Assembly: GCA_938074515.1 (NCBI GenBank)
Contig: CALJFV010000166.1
Location: 1 to 7,821 of the forward strand
Length of the DNA stretch: 7,821 nucleotides
Direction of reading: 5' to 3'
Source: an uncultured Flavobacteriaceae bacterium
Lineage (GTDB): Bacteria > Bacteroidota > Bacteroidia > Flavobacteriales > Flavobacteriaceae
The notes beneath the pieces were generated by a model. That model was not told where the DNA came from. It worked only from the letters and a program-made list of their open reading frames with translations, and did not search any database. Shown here piece after piece: positions 6,077-7,821 of the stretch; position 1 is the stretch's first letter, and each line of letters starts with the position of its first letter. Made by a program: the position numbers and the translations under genes.

Positions 6077-7821
6077 ATGCATTCAATTAAAATTTCAGTT
6101 TTTGCCCTAGTTCTTCTGGCATCGGGTCTGTTACCTGCCCAAACTAAAGTGGTTCCTGTTTTTAAAGATGGATTGGCCCAAATCGTTGATGAGTTTTCAG
6201 ATCAAAATGAGTGGATTCGCCATGACCTTTGGGTTGAAACAGAGTTTGATTCCGATCAAGACGGGCACTTAGACCGAATGCACGTTTCTGTAACCCGACC
6301 AAAACAAACGGAGACAGATGGTTTGAAACTTCCCGTTATTTATATCACCAGCCCATATTTTGCAGGTGTTGCAGGGGATGTTCCTGGCTCCTTTTGGGAT
6401 GTACATCAAGAATTGGGTGAACCTTCGCCCCCGCATATTCATCCGGAAGTAAAACGCGTAGGTCAACGTCCAATAATTTCAAATTCACACATTAAAACCT
6501 GGGTGCCTCGAGGTTATATCGTGGTACATTCTTCATCACCGGGTACGGGCTTATCTCAAGGAGCGCCAACAGTGGGTGGCACAAATGAATCTCTGGCGCC
6601 TAAAGCGGTCATCGATTGGCTTTGTGGGCGCGCCCCGGGATTTGACGCGCCACAAGGGGGTGAAAATGTCAACGCTTTTTGGTCTACGGGAAAGGTTGGC
6701 ATGACCGGGACCTCTTATAATGGCACATTGCCATTGGCCGCCGCAACAACAGGCGTTGAAGGATTGGAGGTCATTATTCCTATCGCACCCAATACTTCAT
6801 ACTATCATTATTACCGTTCCAATGGGCTAGTACGCTCTCCTGGAGGATATTTGGGAGAGGACATTGATGTGCTTTATGATTTTATTCACAGTGGAGATCC
6901 CAAGAAAAGAGCGGCGAATAATGCCCGTGTACGGGACAGTATTATGGCTCTTGGTATGGACAGAAAAACAGGCGACTATAATGACTTTTGGGCCAGTCGG
7001 GATTATTTGAATCAAATGGAACCCATGAAAGCCGCCTTACTCATGGCCCATGGATTCAACGATTGGAATGTAATGCCTGAGCACAGCTATCGCATATATG
7101 ATAAGGCACGCAGTATGGGCCTAGACCATCAAATCTATTATCATCAAAAAGGCCATGGCGGAGAACCCCCGCTTTGGATGATGAACCAGTGGTTTAGCCA
7201 TTACCTTCACGGGGTAGAAAACGGCGCAGGCACTGGACCAAAGTCATGGATTGTGCGAGAATCAGATGCTCTAGATAAACCCACAGCATATGTTGATTAT
7301 CCCCATCCTGATGCGGAACAAGTTATCCTTTATCCACATAATGGCGGTAAGAGTATCGGTATATTGGATATCCGCGAGAACACTATGTCAACTCAAGAAC
7401 AACTCACAGATGACTATCACATTAGTGCGGCTGAACTGGCCATGGCGACAAACTCAAAACATCGATTGCTTTATGCTACCGCTCCACTAAAACAGCCGTT
7501 GCACCTCTCAGGAATCCCAAACATAAGTTTAAAACTCGCTGCGAGCAAGGCCGCTGTAAACCTCTCTGTTTATCTCGTGTCCTTGCCATGGAATCCTGAT
7601 CCTAATGCACCTATCACCGAAAACATTATTACACGTGGATGGGCAGATCCGCAAAACATCTCCTTGCGCGACAGTGCTGCATTGACCCCTGGAGAATTTG
7701 TTGCAGTCACATTCGACTTAATGCCCGATGATCAAGTAATTCCTCAAGGCGCTCAATTAGGTCTAATGATTTTTGCTTCAGATTCTGAGTTTACCTTAAG
7801 ACCTATCCCGGGCACTGAAAT
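6077..7821 (+). CDS. Secreted Xaa-Pro dipeptidyl-peptidase, S15 family (C-terminus beyond right edge)
   Basis: The frame is open from the ATG at 6077 to the window end, giving 581 residues with no stop. It begins with a signal peptide (MHSIKISVFALVLLASGLLPAQ, cleavage probably near residue 21), so the enzyme is exported. S15 peptidases release X-Pro dipeptides from peptide N-termini. The alpha/beta-hydrolase domain shows the nucleophile elbow GMTGTSYNGTLPLAAA (208-223, Ser213), followed by GVEGLEVIIPIAP, then Asp329 in AHGFNDWNV (324-332) and His360 in YHQKGHGG (355-362), so all three catalytic residues are present. A DxDxDGxxD loop (58-66) near the start of the domain resembles a calcium-binding loop and is common in secreted members. 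From about residue 465 the beta-sandwich C-terminal domain begins and is cut by the window edge. CocE-type esterases share the fold, but the GTSYNG elbow and the following segment fit Xaa-Pro dipeptidyl-peptidase better. It starts 11 bases after the methyltransferase, probably last or late in the same transcript. Confidence 0.92.
   Translation, partial: MHSIKISVFALVLLASGLLPAQTKVVPVFKDGLAQIVDEFSDQNEWIRHDLWVETEFDSDQDGHLDRMHVSVTRPKQTETDGLKLPVIYITSPYFAGVAGDVPGSFWDVHQELGEPSPPHIHPEVKRVGQRPIISNSHIKTWVPRGYIVVHSSSPGTGLSQGAPTVGGTNESLAPKAVIDWLCGRAPGFDAPQGGENVNAFWSTGKVGMTGTSYNGTLPLAAATTGVEGLEVIIPIAPNTSYYHYYRSNGLVRSPGGYLGEDIDVLYDFIHSGDPKKRAANNARVRDSIMALGMDRKTGDYNDFWASRDYLNQMEPMKAALLMAHGFNDWNVMPEHSYRIYDKARSMGLDHQIYYHQKGHGGEPPLWMMNQWFSHYLHGVENGAGTGPKSWIVRESDALDKPTAYVDYPHPDAEQVILYPHNGGKSIGILDIRENTMSTQEQLTDDYHISAAELAMATNSKHRLLYATAPLKQPLHLSGIPNISLKLAASKAAVNLSVYLVSLPWNPDPNAPITENIITRGWADPQNISLRDSAALTPGEFVAVTFDLMPDDQVIPQGAQLGLMIFASDSEFTLRPIPGTE

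Noticed and set aside
6626..6635. GC-rich 10-bp palindrome GGGCGCGCCC
   Set aside because: It is inside the peptidase coding sequence (encoding CGRAPG), is not repeated in the window and has no stem-loop with a U-tract; most likely chance.
6269..7490. Short open frames on both strands (6269-6466, 6827-7015, 7290-7490)
   Set aside because: All sit within the continuous S15 peptidase frame, which carries the full catalytic triad, so these are frame shadows.

Overview
The window looks like an ordinary core-genome segment of a member of the Bacteroidota, most likely a flavobacterium or close relative. The evidence is the large TamB-type protein, the gene order tamB / tsaD / rsmE / DUF4159 / PG_1098-like methyltransferase, the moderate-to-low GC, the lack of Shine-Dalgarno sequences before starts, and a TAnnTTTG promoter motif in the one real intergenic gap. 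I assigned families by reading translations and motifs, without any database search.

Layout. Positions 1 to about 2327 (minus strand) hold the N-terminal half of a TamB-like envelope protein, uninterrupted and running off the left edge; it has no normal start codon. A gap of under 50 bp separates it from a rightward gene series. This series is tsaD (2374-3408, tRNA t6A synthesis), rsmE (3412-4122, 16S rRNA m3U1498 methyltransferase), a small exported DUF4159 protein (4132-4776), a PG_1098-like SAM methyltransferase (4776-6065), and an exported S15-family Xaa-Pro dipeptidyl-peptidase (6077 to beyond the right edge). Spacings of 3, 9, -1 and 11 bp, with no visible terminator, suggest one transcript.

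Function. Three of the rightward genes are cytosolic; two of these have known jobs in RNA modification and the third is a methyltransferase whose substrate is not known to me. The other two encode secreted or periplasmic proteins. The divergent tamB gene belongs to envelope biogenesis. The operon therefore mixes translation-fidelity and envelope or peptide-use functions.

I saw no RNA genes, mobile elements, CRISPR arrays, long repeats or foreign-looking segments, and no gene-free stretch over 300 bp. I do not see a new system here. The points most worth checking are the missing start codon of tamB, the packed divergent promoter region, and the two poorly understood genes (DUF4159 and PG_1098-like) between rsmE and the peptidase.
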